The position numbers were made by a program, and so were the translations under genes. This document shows, piece after piece, positions 1 to 9,651 of a stretch of 64,000 bases of DNA. This DNA is from Pseudomonas sp. HN11. Its GTDB lineage: Bacteria; Pseudomonadota; Gammaproteobacteria; Pseudomonadales; Pseudomonadaceae. Under the pieces are notes generated by a model. The model searched no databases and was not told the DNA's origin. It saw only the letters and a program-made list of their open reading frames with translations. The DNA lies in assembly GCF_021390155.1 (NCBI RefSeq), contig NZ_CP089985.1:4785001-4849000 (forward strand), written 5' to 3'. Positions within the stretch are counted from its first letter, which is position 1. Each line of letters starts with the position of its first letter.

Positions 1-356
1 AAACGGCAGTACAGCAGGTAGTGAGCGCCGGCCGCACGGGCTTCGGACATTGCCTGCTCCAGACCTTCCGGCTGACGGGCGCGACGCACCATGGGGAAAT
101 ATTCGATGAAACCGTTGAAGGCTTCCTCGGCCACCACGTTTGGACGCGGATAAGCGCTGCCCGGCGGCACAAAGGCACCTTGGGCGATAAACACGAAAGA
201 GTCCGGCTGTATGCGAACCGAGGCGGTGCGACGGGTATCGCTGTGGTCCAGCAAACCGGCATCGCTCATCTGATAGCGGGTGCCTTCGGCCATATCGCTG
301 ACGGTCATGCAACCACTCAGCGTCAACGACGCCAGCAGCAAAACCAGACTACGCAT
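1..356 (-). CDS. DUF4823-type lipoprotein, C-terminus cut by window edge
   Basis: Reading the minus strand from the ATG at 354-356 gives an open frame that runs off the left edge (about 118 codons seen). The protein starts with a short hydrophobic stretch followed by the lipobox LSGC, with Cys16 as the predicted lipidated residue, so it is probably an outer-membrane or periplasmic lipoprotein. The rest (TVSDMAEGTRYQMSDAG..., then an Ala-rich stretch ending AHYLLYCRF) resembles the Pseudomonas DUF4823 family, whose function is unknown to me. It lies about 110 bp downstream of moaA on the same strand. The family call is from memory of the pattern; the lipoprotein signal is seen directly. Confidence 0.7.
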   Translation of the reverse strand, partial: MRSLVLLLASLTLSGCMTVSDMAEGTRYQMSDAGLLDHSDTRRTASVRIQPDSFVFIAQGAFVPPGSAYPRPNVVAEEAFNGFIEYFPMVRRARQPEGLEQAMSEARAAGAHYLLYCR

Positions 357-433
357 CCTAATCCTCCAGAAGCCGGTGACGGAAAACCGGCGAATGGGCG
401 TGAGATGCAGGTTCTGGGCCAGGGGAGCAGTTA

Positions 434-454
434 CAAGCTTCAAGCTTCAAGCTT
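434..454. repeat. Three tandem copies of a 7-bp unit (CAAGCTT)
   Basis: CAAGCTT occurs three times head to tail in the spacer between moaA and the lipoprotein gene. It is a low-complexity spacer repeat; no function is evident. Confidence 0.7.
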
Positions 455-465
455 AGAACTCCGCG

Positions 466-1434
466 TCAGCCGCCGATGATTTTCATGATGGTGGCGCCGC
501 CAGAGAAGGCCACTTCCTGCTTGTCACCCAACGCCTTCATCAACAGGCCCTGCAGCGCCGGCAGCGCCTGATGGCGGGGTTTGTCCAGAAGGTCGCCGAC
601 ATAGTGGCGGTTGCTCGACGACAGGCAGCCATGCAGCCAGCCGGTGGACGACAACCGCAACCGCGAACAGGTCCGGCAGAACGGCACGCTTTCGTTGGCG
701 ATTACTCCGAAATAGCCCTTGCCGGGTATTTCATAACGTACTGCGGTCGCGTCAATGGGCGCATTGGCTTGCAGGTATTCATGCTGTTCGCCGATCAGGC
801 CCAGTAGCTGTTGCAGGCTGACAAATTGCTGCAGAAACGCGTTGGAGTCCTTGGCCAGATGGCCCATGCGCATCAGTTCGATAAAGCGCAGTTCATAACC
901 ACGCTCCAAGCAGTACTCGAGCAGCGGCATCACCTGGTCGAGGTTCTGGCCGCGCAACGGCACCATGTTGACCTTGATCTTGATTCCGGCGGCGCGGGCC
1001 TGGTCCATGCCGTCGAGTACGGTGGCCAGGTCGCCGCCACGGGCGATGCTGCGGAAGGCGTCCGCATCCAGGGTATCGAGGGAGACATTGATGCGCTTGA
1101 TCCCGGCCTCGACCAGCAGCGGCAGTTTACGCGCCAGCAGTTGGCCGTTGGTGGTCAGGCTGATGTCACTGAGCCCCATCTGCCCGACCGCGCCCATGAA
1201 GGCTTCCAGCTTGGGGCTGACCAACGGCTCGCCGCCAGTGATACGCAGGCGGTCGATGCCCGCCGCTTCGATCAGGTATTCCACACCACGGGCCATGGCC
1301 TCGGCCGAGAGTTCGTCCTGGGCAGCCACTAGCCGCTTGCCGTTAGGCACGCAGTAGGTACACGCGTAATTGCAGGCTGAGGTCAGGCTGATCCGCAAAT
1401 TGCGAAAACGCCTGCCTTGACGATCAACGATCAT
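466..1434 (-). CDS. moaA: GTP 3',8-cyclase MoaA (molybdenum cofactor synthesis)
   Basis: Radical-SAM enzyme for the first step of molybdenum cofactor synthesis, converting GTP to 3',8-cyclo-GTP. The N-terminal iron-sulfur motif CxxxCxxC is at Cys21, Cys25 and Cys28; the SAM-binding TGGEP follows near residue 66. The second cluster motif CRTC, followed 13 residues later by a Cys, is near residues 254-272. The protein ends in the Gly-Gly expected of MoaA. At 322 aa it has the normal family length. The ATG start is preceded by GGAGTGATCC. The next upstream gene on the strand is a TetR regulator, separated by 115 bp that contain a 12-bp inverted repeat. Confidence 0.95.
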   Translation of the reverse strand: MIVDRQGRRFRNLRISLTSACNYACTYCVPNGKRLVAAQDELSAEAMARGVEYLIEAAGIDRLRITGGEPLVSPKLEAFMGAVGQMGLSDISLTTNGQLLARKLPLLVEAGIKRINVSLDTLDADAFRSIARGGDLATVLDGMDQARAAGIKIKVNMVPLRGQNLDQVMPLLEYCLERGYELRFIELMRMGHLAKDSNAFLQQFVSLQQLLGLIGEQHEYLQANAPIDATAVRYEIPGKGYFGVIANESVPFCRTCSRLRLSSTGWLHGCLSSSNRHYVGDLLDKPRHQALPALQGLLMKALGDKQEVAFSGGATIMKIIGG

Positions 1435-1465
1435 GGATCACTCCGACAGAGGATGATTCGGGCGC

Positions 1466-1497
1466 GCTAAAAGCTGACTGATAAATCAGCTTTTAGC
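1466..1497. promoter_or_regulatory. 12-bp perfect inverted repeat upstream of moaA
   Basis: GCTAAAAGCTGA at 1466-1477 and its exact complement at 1486-1497 enclose an 8-base loop. On the minus strand the hairpin is not followed by a run of T, so it is not a convincing intrinsic terminator for the TetR gene. It could be an operator, an attenuator or an RNA processing hairpin in the moaA leader. Confidence 0.5.
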
Positions 1498-1549
1498 AAG
1501 AGTCCTTGCCTGAGTATATTCCTGGGGTACTACGCGTGGCAGCAAATCA

Positions 1550-2203
1550 TTACGTGGAAGGCGATTCCAGCGGCGGTTGCTCGCTACTGTGCTTGCGCTT
1601 GTTGCCCATGCGCACGCCGATGTCCATCAGGAACTGGAAGAACCCTTCCTGATCTTCCAGCACATTGCTCCAGAACGGCGAGTGGTACAGCGCCACGGCG
1701 CCGTGCACCAAAGCCCAGGCGGCGCAGTAGTGGAAATACGGGGGCACGTCTTCGAGCTTGCCTTCGCTGATGCGGCCCTTGATCAACAAGGTCAGGCGTT
1801 CGAAGTTCGAAGCACGGATCTTGTGCAGTTCCTCGACCATCTCCGGCACCTGATGGCCCTTGACCACCTTTTCTTCCAGGCGGTCGAACAGGCGGTAGCG
1901 CTGCGGGTCACGCATACGGAACTCGAAGTAGGCACGGGACAGGGCTTCCTTGTCCTTGTCCACATCCGCCGAATGCAGCAGCTCGTTCAAGTCGCGCTCG
2001 TAGTCGAGCATCAGGCGCAGGTAGATCTCGGCCTTGGACTTGAAGTGCTTGTAGATCGTGCCTTTGCCGATACCCACGGCATCCGCGATCATCTCGACGG
2101 TGACGCTGTCTTCACCCTGTTCGAGGAACAGTTTGAGTGCGGTGTCGAGAATTTCCTGCTCACGGCGGCGAAACTCACGGACCTTACGGGGTTCTTTGTG
2201 CAT
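1550..2203 (-). CDS. TetR/AcrR-family transcriptional regulator
   Basis: A 217-aa regulator with a clear TetR N-terminal domain: the motif AVGIGKGTIYKHFKSKAEI at about residues 42-60 is the recognition helix and following turn. The C-terminal part is a family-specific ligand/dimer domain. Gene order (TetR beside tatD-holB-tmk) matches the P. aeruginosa locus PA2957, whose ligand I do not know. The ATG lies within TTTTCCTCATGC, a purine-poor upstream region after reversal with AGGAAA visible. The tail after residue 200 is polar and probably disordered. The perfect palindrome at 2468-2481 is a candidate operator. Confidence 0.9.
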   Translation of the reverse strand: MHKEPRKVREFRRREQEILDTALKLFLEQGEDSVTVEMIADAVGIGKGTIYKHFKSKAEIYLRLMLDYERDLNELLHSADVDKDKEALSRAYFEFRMRDPQRYRLFDRLEEKVVKGHQVPEMVEELHKIRASNFERLTLLIKGRISEGKLEDVPPYFHYCAAWALVHGAVALYHSPFWSNVLEDQEGFFQFLMDIGVRMGNKRKHSSEQPPLESPST

Positions 2204-2467
2204 GAGGAAAAGGTCTGCAAAGGTCGAAATAGGGAGGGTTGCGCAGGGCCACGGATACGCGGCGATACGATTTACCCGGTATGAGGGATTATCCCGACTG
2301 AACGGTCGCTGGGCAATGCCTATGTGAACCCGAAACGCCTTTTACTTTCAGTGCGCCAACGTTTTCATGGATATCAGTCAGAAATAATACGCAACAACTG
2401 CCGCCGTGCTCCTGCCTAATGAGAACTCAAGCGAAGCGCGCGTATTCCAAATCTGTTTAAAAAACGA

Positions 2468-2481
2468 CCAGTCGCGACTGG
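2468..2481. promoter_or_regulatory. Perfect 14-bp palindrome CCAGTCGCGACTGG, candidate operator
   Basis: The sequence equals its own reverse complement over 14 bases. It is about 265 bp upstream of the TetR gene start and just upstream of the candidate small RNA, where it would overlap or abut the -35 region if the GATACT at 2491-2496 is the -10 element. TetR proteins usually bind sites of this type, so it is a natural candidate target; this is inference. Confidence 0.5.
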
Positions 2482-2502
2482 ACTGAATCCGATACTGATC
2501 AA

Positions 2503-2630
2503 TACTTGAACTGTCGGCGTGACATCTCCCCCAAGTGACGCGCCGACCTGGGTACCAACGGACCGCGTACCCTTGTTTTACTCCTAATGGTCTTAACCCG
2601 GATTCCCCCCCCAGAACCCGGGTTTTTTTT
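2503..2630 (+). ncRNA. Candidate structured small RNA ending in an intrinsic terminator
   Basis: The plus strand holds three consecutive hairpins with no coding frame that makes sense: GTCGGCG (2513-2519) with CGCCGAC (2541-2547), GGGTAC (2550-2555) with GTACCC (2567-2572), and a terminator stem at 2595-2605/2614-2624. The terminator is followed by eight T. Both flanking genes are on the minus strand, so this terminator serves neither. The first loop contains CTCCCCC and the linker before the terminator contains ACTCCT, both complementary to Shine-Dalgarno sequences, as in several base-pairing sRNAs. The 5' end is estimated from possible -10 sequences; it is not defined. I do not recognise the RNA as a named family. 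Confidence 0.5.
2595..2630 (+). terminator. Intrinsic terminator on the plus strand, downstream of no annotated gene
   Basis: Stem CCCGG-ATTC with GAA-C-CCGGG, one internal mismatch, then T8 (2623-2630). The U-tract is on the plus strand; the reverse strand has no T run after the stem, so it is not the terminator of tatD. Confidence 0.8.
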
Positions 2631-2648
2631 GCTTGGGATTTGGCAACG

Positions 2649-3434
2649 TCAGCCGGCTACGTGGGCCAACGGGAACAGGCGCTTGAAGTTCTCGGTAGTC
2701 TGCTCGGCAAAGCGCTCGTAGGACTCGCCGCGCAGCATCGCCAGGTAATCCGCCACATCGCGTACGTATTCCGGCAGGTTCGGCTTGCCGCGATGAGGAA
2801 TGGGCGCCAGGTACGGCGAATCGGTTTCCACCAGCAGACGGTCGGCCGGCACTTGGCGCGCGACGTCGCGCAGGGCATCAGCGTTGCGGAAGGTGACGAT
2901 GCCCGACAGGGAAATGTAGAACCCCAGGTCCAGTGCCGCCTTGGCCATGTCCCAGTCTTCGGTAAAGCAATGCAGCACCCCGGCCTGGGGTAGCGCGGCT
3001 TCGCGAAGCAGCGTCAGCGTGTCGGCACGCGCGCCACGGGTGTGGATGATCACAGGTTTGCCGGTCTGCTGAGCAGCTTGCAGATGCAGGCGGAAGGAGG
3101 ACTGCTGCAACTCGGCGGCTTCGGGCTCGTAGTGGTAATCCAGGCCGGTTTCGCCGATGGCCACCACCCGTGGGTGATTGAGCTCAGTCAGCAGCCAATC
3201 AAGCGCTGGAGCTTCGCCAGGCTTGAGGTCCAGCGGGTGGATGCCCACCGAGCAATCCACATCGGCATAGCGATCAGCCAAGGCTTTGACGTCGGCCGCG
3301 TTTTCCGCGCTGACGCCGATGCACAGGAAGTGCCCTACCCCGCGCTGGCGTGCAGCTTCGAGGGCAGCATCAAGGGAGCCGCCATGTTGGGTCAGGTCGA
3401 GACGGTCAAGGTGGCAATGGGAATCTACGAGCAT
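2649..3434 (-). CDS. tatD: TatD-family metal-dependent hydrolase/DNase
   Basis: A 261-aa TatD/YcfH-type TIM-barrel hydrolase. Metal ligands are seen in DSHCHLDRL at the N-terminus, GETGLDYHYE near residue 92, IHTRGA, LHCFTED and VETDSPYLAP. The preferred start is the ATG at 3434 (protein begins MLVDSHCH), the usual start for the family; an in-frame TTG at 3446 would add four residues. It follows holB after about 60 bp and is the last gene of the tmk-holB run. In P. aeruginosa a pilZ gene lies between these two; here there is no room for it. A small GGCCGA/TCGGCC hairpin sits in the gap (3468-3490). Confidence 0.9.
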   Translation of the reverse strand: MLVDSHCHLDRLDLTQHGGSLDAALEAARQRGVGHFLCIGVSAENAADVKALADRYADVDCSVGIHPLDLKPGEAPALDWLLTELNHPRVVAIGETGLDYHYEPEAAELQQSSFRLHLQAAQQTGKPVIIHTRGARADTLTLLREAALPQAGVLHCFTEDWDMAKAALDLGFYISLSGIVTFRNADALRDVARQVPADRLLVETDSPYLAPIPHRGKPNLPEYVRDVADYLAMLRGESYERFAEQTTENFKRLFPLAHVAG

Positions 3435-3497
3435 AGGGATCTGCAACTTAAGTCACTAAAAGTATCTGGCCGACGATACCCTCATCGGCCACGGAAA

Positions 3498-5121
<1,624 letters not shown>

Positions 5122-5131
5122 TTAGTCAGAA

Positions 5132-6265
5132 TTATTGCGGGCTTTGCGGCGCAACAGTGTCCGGCGCAGGCTCGGCCGGATTTTCCACGGGCCCATCGGC
5201 CGATGGCGTTGCGTCTTGCGCAGGCTTCACCACCGGTGCCGGGCTGGAGCGATAGTCGGCGCGGCGCTTGAGCTGGAACTCCCGCACGGCGGCATTATGC
5301 GCATCCAGGTTATCGGAAAAAATATGGCTGCCGTCACCCCGCGCAACAAAATACAGGCTGCTGCCCGGAACCGGGTTCAGCGCGGCATGAATCGCCTCGC
5401 GACCGACCATGGCGATAGGCGTCGGCGGCAGGCCGGCGACCATGTAGGTGTTATAGGGATTGGCTTCCTTGAGATGGGCGCGGGTCAACTTGCCGTTGTA
5501 GCGCTCGCCCAGGCCGTAGATCACGGTCGGGTCAGTCTGCAACAACATGCCGACCTTCAGGCGACGCACAAATACGCCGGCGATCTGACCACGTTCTTCA
5601 GGCACTCCCGTTTCTTTCTCCACCAGGGAGGCCATGATCAGCGCTTGATAAGGGTCGGTGTACGGCGCATCGGCCGCGCGCTTGCTCCACTCCTGGGCGA
5701 GTACATCGTCCAGGCGGTTGTAGGCTTTTTTCAGGAATTCGACGTCGGTCATGCCACGCACGAAGCGGTAGGTATCAGGAAAGAACCGACCTTCCGGGAA
5801 CACGCCAGGGTGGCCTAGCTTATCCATGACGTCCGCATCGCTCAGGCCTGCGAGGGTCTGCACGATCTTTTCATGCTTGGCCAGGGCCGAACGCACTTGA
5901 CGGAAGTTCCAGCCCTCTACCAGCGTCAGGCTGTATTGCACCACCTCGCCACGCTGCCACAGGCTGATCAGGCTTTGCGCCGTCATGCCGGGGGTCATGC
6001 GGTATTCACCGCTGTGCAGAGGCTGGCCGTCAAGGTTGAAGCGCCAGTACAAGCGCAACCAGAAGGCGCCGTCGAGCACGCCATCGGCTTCCAGGCGATT
6101 GAAGGTGCCAGTGGGGGTCGCCCCTGCCGGTACGTCGAGCAATTGCTCCTGGGACAGGTTCAAGGGCTGCTTCAGGGCAGCGTCGTATTTCCAGGCGCCA
6201 TAGCCCAACAGCAAGGCCGCCGAGAACAGACCGATCAGCAGCAGTACAATCAGTTTTCGTATCAA
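5132..6265 (-). CDS. mltG: Endolytic murein transglycosylase MltG
   Basis: Inner-membrane enzyme that cuts nascent glycan strands and helps set their length. An N-terminal transmembrane helix (KLIVLLLIGLFSAALLLGY) is followed by the YceG domain, with the catalytic Glu in ASLVEKETGVPEE and the conserved LQTDPTVIYG and NTYMVAGLPPTPI motifs. The C-terminal 40 residues are Pro/Ala/Glu-rich and probably disordered. I place the start at the TTG at 6265, immediately after the pabC stop, because it puts the membrane helix at the N-terminus. The frame is open upstream to another TTG at 6322, inside pabC, so the start is uncertain. The order pabC-mltG-tmk is conserved in gammaproteobacteria. Confidence 0.9.
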   Translation of the reverse strand: MIRKLIVLLLIGLFSAALLLGYGAWKYDAALKQPLNLSQEQLLDVPAGATPTGTFNRLEADGVLDGAFWLRLYWRFNLDGQPLHSGEYRMTPGMTAQSLISLWQRGEVVQYSLTLVEGWNFRQVRSALAKHEKIVQTLAGLSDADVMDKLGHPGVFPEGRFFPDTYRFVRGMTDVEFLKKAYNRLDDVLAQEWSKRAADAPYTDPYQALIMASLVEKETGVPEERGQIAGVFVRRLKVGMLLQTDPTVIYGLGERYNGKLTRAHLKEANPYNTYMVAGLPPTPIAMVGREAIHAALNPVPGSSLYFVARGDGSHIFSDNLDAHNAAVREFQLKRRADYRSSPAPVVKPAQDATPSADGPVENPAEPAPDTVAPQSPQ

Positions 6266-6266
6266 C

Positions 6267-7082
6267 TCAAATTTCCAATAGCGCGCGAACAATGCCCTGC
6301 AGTTTACGGGTGAGCGGCCCAACCGGCCAGCTCATCGCAGCGTAACCGCGCACCGGCCAAATGCCATAAACGCTGTTGCACACGAAGACTTCTTCGGCCT
6401 GCTGCATCTGCTCAAGATCGATGTCGGCCACGGCCACCGGGAGGCCCAGGCTTTGTGCCTGGGCGAGAATCTCGGCGCGCATTACGCCGGCAACGCCGCA
6501 ACGCGTCAGATCAGCGGTTAGTAACAAGCCGTTGCACACCAGGAACAGGTTGCTGAATACGCCTTCGATGACACGGCCGGACATATCCAGCATCAAGCCT
6601 TCGGCGTACTCGGCGTCTTGCCACTCGGCGCGGGCGATCACCTGCTCCAGGCGATTGAGGTGCTTGAGACCGGCCAGCAACGGCTGCTCGGCCAAGCGCG
6701 TCGCACATGCAAACAGACGGATGCCGTCGGCTGCATGGGCGTGGGGATAGGTCGCGGGCGGACTGCCCTGCAAGATACGGCGCACCGGAGCGCCGGGGTT
6801 GATGCCATAACCGCGCAAACTGTCGCCACGGGTGAGGATCAACTTGAGGACACCATCGCCGAGGGCAGCGGCATAGGCCAGCACTTCGCTGCGAATCAAC
6901 TCATGATCCGCAACCAAGGCGAGACGCCTGCCCCCCTCATCGAGGCGTTGCAGGTGACGGTCGAGCAGCACCGGCTGCCCGGCCTTGACGGCGATGGTCT
7001 CGAACAGCCCATCGCCATACGCCAGGCCGCGATCTTTCAGGGGCACGCTGTCCGCTGGCTGACCGTCGACCCAGCTGTGCAT
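6267..7082 (-). CDS. pabC: Aminodeoxychorismate lyase (PabC)
   Basis: PLP enzyme of fold type IV that converts aminodeoxychorismate to 4-aminobenzoate for folate synthesis. The N-terminal RGLAYGDGLFET is the hallmark; the PLP lysine is in GVLKLILTRG near residue 80, and Glu in VIEGVFSNLFLV follows. The ATG at 7082 overlaps the fabF stop by one base (TGATG). An in-frame GTG just upstream would add one residue. The length is 271 aa. Confidence 0.93.
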   Translation of the reverse strand: MHSWVDGQPADSVPLKDRGLAYGDGLFETIAVKAGQPVLLDRHLQRLDEGGRRLALVADHELIRSEVLAYAAALGDGVLKLILTRGDSLRGYGINPGAPVRRILQGSPPATYPHAHAADGIRLFACATRLAEQPLLAGLKHLNRLEQVIARAEWQDAEYAEGLMLDMSGRVIEGVFSNLFLVCNGLLLTADLTRCGVAGVMRAEILAQAQSLGLPVAVADIDLEQMQQAEEVFVCNSVYGIWPVRGYAAMSWPVGPLTRKLQGIVRALLEI

Positions 7083-8326
7083 CACTCGGCGAACCGACGG
7101 AACACCAGGGAACCGTTGGTGCCGCCAAAACCAAACGAGTTGGAGATCACCACGTCGATCGGCATCGGCTGTGCTTCGTGAGGCACGAAGTTCAGGTCGC
7201 AGCCTTCATCCGGCTCATCCAGGTTGATGGTCGGCGGAGCGACCTGGTCCTTGATGGCCATGACGCTGAAGATCGCCTCGACCGCGCCCGCCGCACCCAA
7301 CAAGTGGCCGGTCATGGACTTGGTGGAGCTGACCGCCAGCTTATAGGCGTGCTCGCCGAACACCGACTTGATGGCTTCGGCTTCCGCCAAGTCGCCGGTC
7401 GGAGTCGAAGTGCCGTGGGCGTTGATGTACTGCACCTGGTCCGCATTGACCTTCGCATCACGCAGGGCGTTGGTGATGCAACGCGCAGCGCCGGCACCGT
7501 CGGACGGTGGCGAAGTCATATGATAGGCGTCGCCGCTCATGCCAAAGCCGATCAGCTCGGCGTAAATGGTGGCACCCCGCGCCTTGGCGTGTTCCAACTC
7601 TTCCAGCACCAGGGCACCGGCACCGTCGGACAATACGAAACCGTCACGGCCTTTGTCCCATGGACGGCTGGCGCGGGTCGGTTCGTCATTGCGCGTCGAC
7701 AATGCACGGGACGCGCCGAAGCCGCCCATGCCCAAACCACAGGCGGCCATTTCAGCGCCGCCGGCGATCATCACGTCGGCTTCGTCATAAGCAATGTTAC
7801 GCGCCGCCATGCCGATACAGTGCGTGCCGGTAGTGCACGCCGTGGCGATGGCGTAGTTAGGCCCCTGTGCGCCCAGGTGGATGGACAGGAAACCGGAAAT
7901 CATATTGATGATCGAGCCCGGGACGAAGAACGGTGAAATTCGACGGGGGCCGGAATCGTGCAACGTGCGGCTGGTTTCTTCGATATTGGTCAAACCGCCA
8001 ATACCCGACCCCATGGCCACGCCGATGCGGTCACGGTTGGCGTCGGTGACTTCCAGGCCAGCGTTACGCACCGCCTGAAAACCGGCTGCCAAGCCGTATT
8101 GAATGAACAGGTCGAGTTTGCGGGACTCCTTGACCGAGAGGTATTCCTCGACGTTGAAACCCTTTACCGAGCCGCCAAAACGGGTGGAATAGGCAGAAAG
8201 GTCCGTGTGTTCGATCAGACCAATACCACTGTGGCCAGCCAGAATGCCCTGCCAACTGCTCGGCACATCCGTGCCCAGTGGCGACAACATACCCATACCG
8301 GTGACTACGACGCGTCTACGCGACAC
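7082..8326 (-). CDS. fabF: 3-oxoacyl-[acyl-carrier-protein] synthase II (FabF)
   Basis: Condensing enzyme of type II fatty-acid elongation, extending acyl-ACP with malonyl-ACP. The catalytic Cys is in [12 protein letters not shown] near residue 164, and the two His are in [11 protein letters not shown] and [12 protein letters not shown] near 304 and 340. The 414-aa length is standard. It follows acpP after 128 bp that contain a strong hairpin terminator, so expression relative to acpP is probably set by partial termination. Confidence 0.97.
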   Translation of the reverse strand: MSRRRVVVTGMGMLSPLGTDVPSSWQGILAGHSGIGLIEHTDLSAYSTRFGGSVKGFNVEEYLSVKESRKLDLFIQYGLAAGFQAVRNAGLEVTDANRDRIGVAMGSGIGGLTNIEETSRTLHDSGPRRISPFFVPGSIINMISGFLSIHLGAQGPNYAIATACTTGTHCIGMAARNIAYDEADVMIAGGAEMAACGLGMGGFGASRALSTRNDEPTRASRPWDKGRDGFVLSDGAGALVLEELEHAKARGATIYAELIGFGMSGDAYHMTSPPSDGAGAARCITNALRDAKVNADQVQYINAHGTSTPTGDLAEAEAIKSVFGEHAYKLAVSSTKSMTGHLLGAAGAVEAIFSVMAIKDQVAPPTINLDEPDEGCDLNFVPHEAQPMPIDVVISNSFGFGGTNGSLVFRRFAE

Positions 8327-8390
8327 AGCACTCTCCTTTTTCTAATGACGACACTTTTGCTTCAACGCTTACTTTTCATCAGGGCTAAAG

Positions 8391-8425
8391 AAAAAACCGC
8401 ACGCCGTTACAGCAGTGCGGTTTTT
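8391..8425 (-). terminator. Terminator between acpP and fabF
   Basis: AAAAAACCGCAC and GTGCGGTTTTT enclose a 12-base loop. A T run follows the stem on both strands. On the minus strand it lies just after acpP and before fabF, and probably makes acpP the most abundant part of the transcript. Confidence 0.85.
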
Positions 8426-8454
8426 CCCTGACAGCAAGCGACGACTACAAACTG

Positions 8455-8691
8455 TTACGCCTGGTGGCTGGTAACGTAGTCGATAGCAGCTTGAACAGTA
8501 GTGATTTTTTCAGCTTCTTCGTCCGGGATTTCGGTCTCGAATTCCTCTTCCAGAGCCATCACCAGCTCAACGGTGTCAAGGGAATCGGCACCCAGGTCTT
8601 CTACGAAGGAAGCAGTGTTGACCACTTCTTCTTCTTTAACGCCCAGTTGCTCGGCGACGATTTTCTTGACGCGCTCTTCGATGGTGCTCAT
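8455..8691 (-). CDS. acpP: Acyl carrier protein
   Basis: A 78-aa acidic four-helix protein that carries growing acyl chains. Ser37 in the motif GADSLDTVE receives 4'-phosphopantetheine. The ATG is preceded by AGGAGTTAAACAAGGT. It sits between fabG and fabF as in other gammaproteobacteria. The phosphopantetheinyl transferase at 28193-28909 may be the enzyme that activates it. Confidence 0.98.
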   Translation of the reverse strand: MSTIEERVKKIVAEQLGVKEEEVVNTASFVEDLGADSLDTVELVMALEEEFETEIPDEEAEKITTVQAAIDYVTSHQA

Positions 8692-8882
8692 ACCTTGTTT
8701 AACTCCTAATGGACAAATTCAGGCAGCTGGCCAGTGGGTAAGTGTATAGAAAGCCTTTTCAGCTTTTCAACTGAAAGCTTCACCCTGTACCCGGTCGGCC
8801 ACCTGCCTATAAATTAAGTTGCAGCTTTATAACGGATTTTAGACAGCTCGTATGACATTTTTTTGAAGCGATCCGTCACAAT

Positions 8883-9626
8883 TTAACTCATGTACATCCC
8901 GCCGTTCACCGGGATTGTAGCCCCAGTCACGTAGGCCGCACCGTCGGATGCCAGGAAAGTGACCACATTCGCGATCTCTTGAGCCTGGCCCAGACGGCCC
9001 AGCGGAATCTGCGTCAGCAACACTTCACGCTGTGCTTCCGGCAGTTCGCGGGTCATATCGGTGTCGATGAACCCTGGGGCCACCGAGTTGACCGTAATCG
9101 ACCGCGAGCCGACTTCACGTGCCAATGCACGGCTGAAACCTTCCAGACCGGCCTTGGCGGAGGCGTAGTTTACTTGGCCTGCGTTGCCCATGGCACCCAC
9201 TACGGAGCCAATATTGATAATTCGGCCCCAACGCGCCTTGGTCATGCCACGCAAAACGCCCTTGGACAGGCGAAACAGACTGTTCAAGTTGGTGTCGACC
9301 ACGTCGTACCACTCGTCGTCTTTCATGCGCATCATCAGGTTATCGCGGGTGATACCGGCGTTATTCACCAGAATCGCCGGCGCGCCGAACTGTGCAGTGA
9401 TCTCGGCCAGTACGCCAGCCACGGACTCATCGCTGGTCACGTTCAGCTCAAGGCCGGTGCCTTGCACGCCGTTTTCCTTCAAGGTCGCGGCGATACGCTC
9501 GGCGCCCGATGCCGATGTGGCGGTGCCGATCACGACGGCGCCCTGACGGCCCAGCTCCAGGGCGATCGCCTGGCCAATGCCACGGCTGGCGCCGGTAACC
9601 AGTGCAACTTTACCTTGCAGACTCAT
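8883..9626 (-). CDS. fabG: 3-oxoacyl-[acyl-carrier-protein] reductase (FabG)
   Basis: NADPH-dependent short-chain dehydrogenase that reduces 3-oxoacyl-ACP. The cofactor motif TGASRGIG is at residues 11-18, NNAG near 86, and the catalytic Ser-Tyr-Lys in INIGSVVG and YASAKAG near 139, 152 and 156. The length is 247 aa. A 191-bp gap to acpP could hold an internal promoter, but no clear -35/-10 pair is seen. Confidence 0.97.
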   Translation of the reverse strand: MSLQGKVALVTGASRGIGQAIALELGRQGAVVIGTATSASGAERIAATLKENGVQGTGLELNVTSDESVAGVLAEITAQFGAPAILVNNAGITRDNLMMRMKDDEWYDVVDTNLNSLFRLSKGVLRGMTKARWGRIINIGSVVGAMGNAGQVNYASAKAGLEGFSRALAREVGSRSITVNSVAPGFIDTDMTRELPEAQREVLLTQIPLGRLGQAQEIANVVTFLASDGAAYVTGATIPVNGGMYMS

Positions 9627-9651
9627 GCAGGCTTCTCCTTAGTTCGGGGGA

